Shown: positions 62,955-64,000 of the stretch, one piece after another
How the letters are laid out: every line of letters begins with the position of its first letter
Position numbering within the stretch: position 1 is the first letter of the stretch
NCBI RefSeq assembly: GCF_958295425.1
Contig: NC_081142.1
Coordinates: 20,790,530 to 20,854,529 of the forward strand
Source of the DNA: Solea solea
Lineage: Eukaryota; Chordata; Actinopteri; Pleuronectiformes; Soleidae
DNA length: 64,000 nucleotides
Direction of reading: 5' to 3'
Translations under genes and position numbers: made by a program
The notes under the pieces: model-generated
Told to the model about the DNA's origin: nothing
Seen by the model: the letters and a program-made list of their open reading frames with translations, nothing else
Databases searched by the model: none

Positions 62955-64000
62955 GGCATAGCCCTCGTTATTTCTGCCATTTCAAGGTTTGTTTAAAGAG
63001 CTTATTTTTTTTTTAACATGTCTGACGTTTACTAGGAGGAAAAGCAAAAGTGTAACTAATAATAATAAAAAATCAAAATGTAAACAAGGATTGAAATTCC
63101 AGTGGTCCCGTTCCAACATCACCAGCACTAATATTGTTAGCTCCACTAGTGCTTTTTTCATTTACAGTGTGTCTGCGGTATTTAAGCACTACAAGATAGA
63201 ATTTTGAATGTAACTTGTCAACAGTGCAAAAAAGAAGTGGGTTATTAACGGCGTGTAAATGGGAAACGCACTGCATGGTTCCGGGGGATGACGTCACAAA
63301 CGTCAGGTGCCAGAATACCTCAGCTTGACTGCAGGATTCACAGTACCTTAATAGGTTTTTCAGTGTGCATGCCTTTGAAGAGCTATGAAAGGGCCTCTCC
63401 TTCTATACGGATGGTCACTGAGCTGTCAGCCGCACGTAACGAGCACATGCCAGATCATCTCGCCATGATTGATTGATTGTAGGCTTCGGGGCGAAGGAGC
63501 TGGTCGTGCGCCGACGAGAATGTTGGATTTTCATACGTTTTGTTCACCATTGGAGTCAGCCGCAGTGATTGCCAAACCTCAGTCCTCCTCAGTCATTAAG
63601 AAAAAGGTCACAGCTTTGTTGTATATTGGTGCAGGAAACGGTCACAGTCACACCTTGTAATTTAAGACGGATTTGTAAGGAACAAAAATATGTGGGGAGT
63701 AAACTGAATTCAAATAATCTGACACGGGTGAATCAGCTGTTACTCGACCGGATGTTGTGATGAATTGCACGACTATTTATTTGCATATTATGTTGACTGT
63801 ATTTTCTTTCCATACACAATGTGCGCCCACCTCCTGCATTTAGATCAGTGTCGTTTCAGCACATTTTACCAATCAATACTGTTACTGAATCTACACATTT
63901 ACTCAGATACTACACATGTGTTGGTGTATCTTACTATTGGTGCATACGTGTTTGTTTCCCATATATCTGAGAGCAGTCATTTGATTCTGCTGCATTATGT
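62955..64000. other. Intergenic DNA to window end, no gene seen
   Basis: Non-coding. It contains a CRE-like TGACGTCA at 63289-63296 and otherwise no recognisable repeat or gene. The short plus-strand frames at 63288-63760 are uninformative. Confidence 0.5.

Overview
This window is vertebrate nuclear DNA, most likely from a ray-finned fish, probably a percomorph. Four exons of one neural gene are separated by short introns with GT/AG borders. The rest is AT-rich, microsatellite-rich non-coding DNA holding degenerate copies of repeats I recognise from teleosts: an L2/CR1-type LINE tail, a Tc1-type transposase remnant, several terminal-inverted-repeat elements without coding capacity, and a dispersed repeat with three copies here. 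Nothing bacterial or viral was seen. The species assignment is inference.

The only protein-coding gene I can support is the 3' two thirds of a BRINP-family gene on the + strand, best matching BRINP3 (formerly FAM5C). Coding exons lie at 13620-13725, 14175-14411, 21637-21859 and 29747-30863 (stop TAA at 30861-30863). Splice phases are compatible throughout and the exons join to 560 residues. Compared with the roughly 766-residue mammalian protein, about 206 N-terminal residues (signal peptide and most of the MACPF domain) are missing. I found no exon for them in 1-13619, so they should lie upstream of the window. The 3' UTR follows the stop, with AATAAA signals at 31362, 31499 and 31690.

Region by region: 1-13619 is intron of this gene (the window begins inside it) with a TA microsatellite, a 126-bp fully palindromic hAT-like miniature element (8022-8147), a copy of the dispersed teleost repeat (about 9444-9592) and a 5'-truncated LINE (about 11705-12293). 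13620-30863 holds the four exons and three introns. 31700-64000 is a gene-poor 3' flank with another copy of the dispersed repeat (37570-37876), an unclassified teleost repeat (44330-44700), a Tc1-type remnant on the minus strand (47833-48212), a third dispersed-repeat fragment (52479-52563), a 601-bp CAGGGTT-ended element (53246-53846) and two related TIR elements (61295-61650 and 62644-62954).

No operon, CRISPR array, tRNA, rRNA or recognisable new multi-gene system is present. The structurally most striking object is the perfect 63-bp-arm palindrome at 8018-8149.
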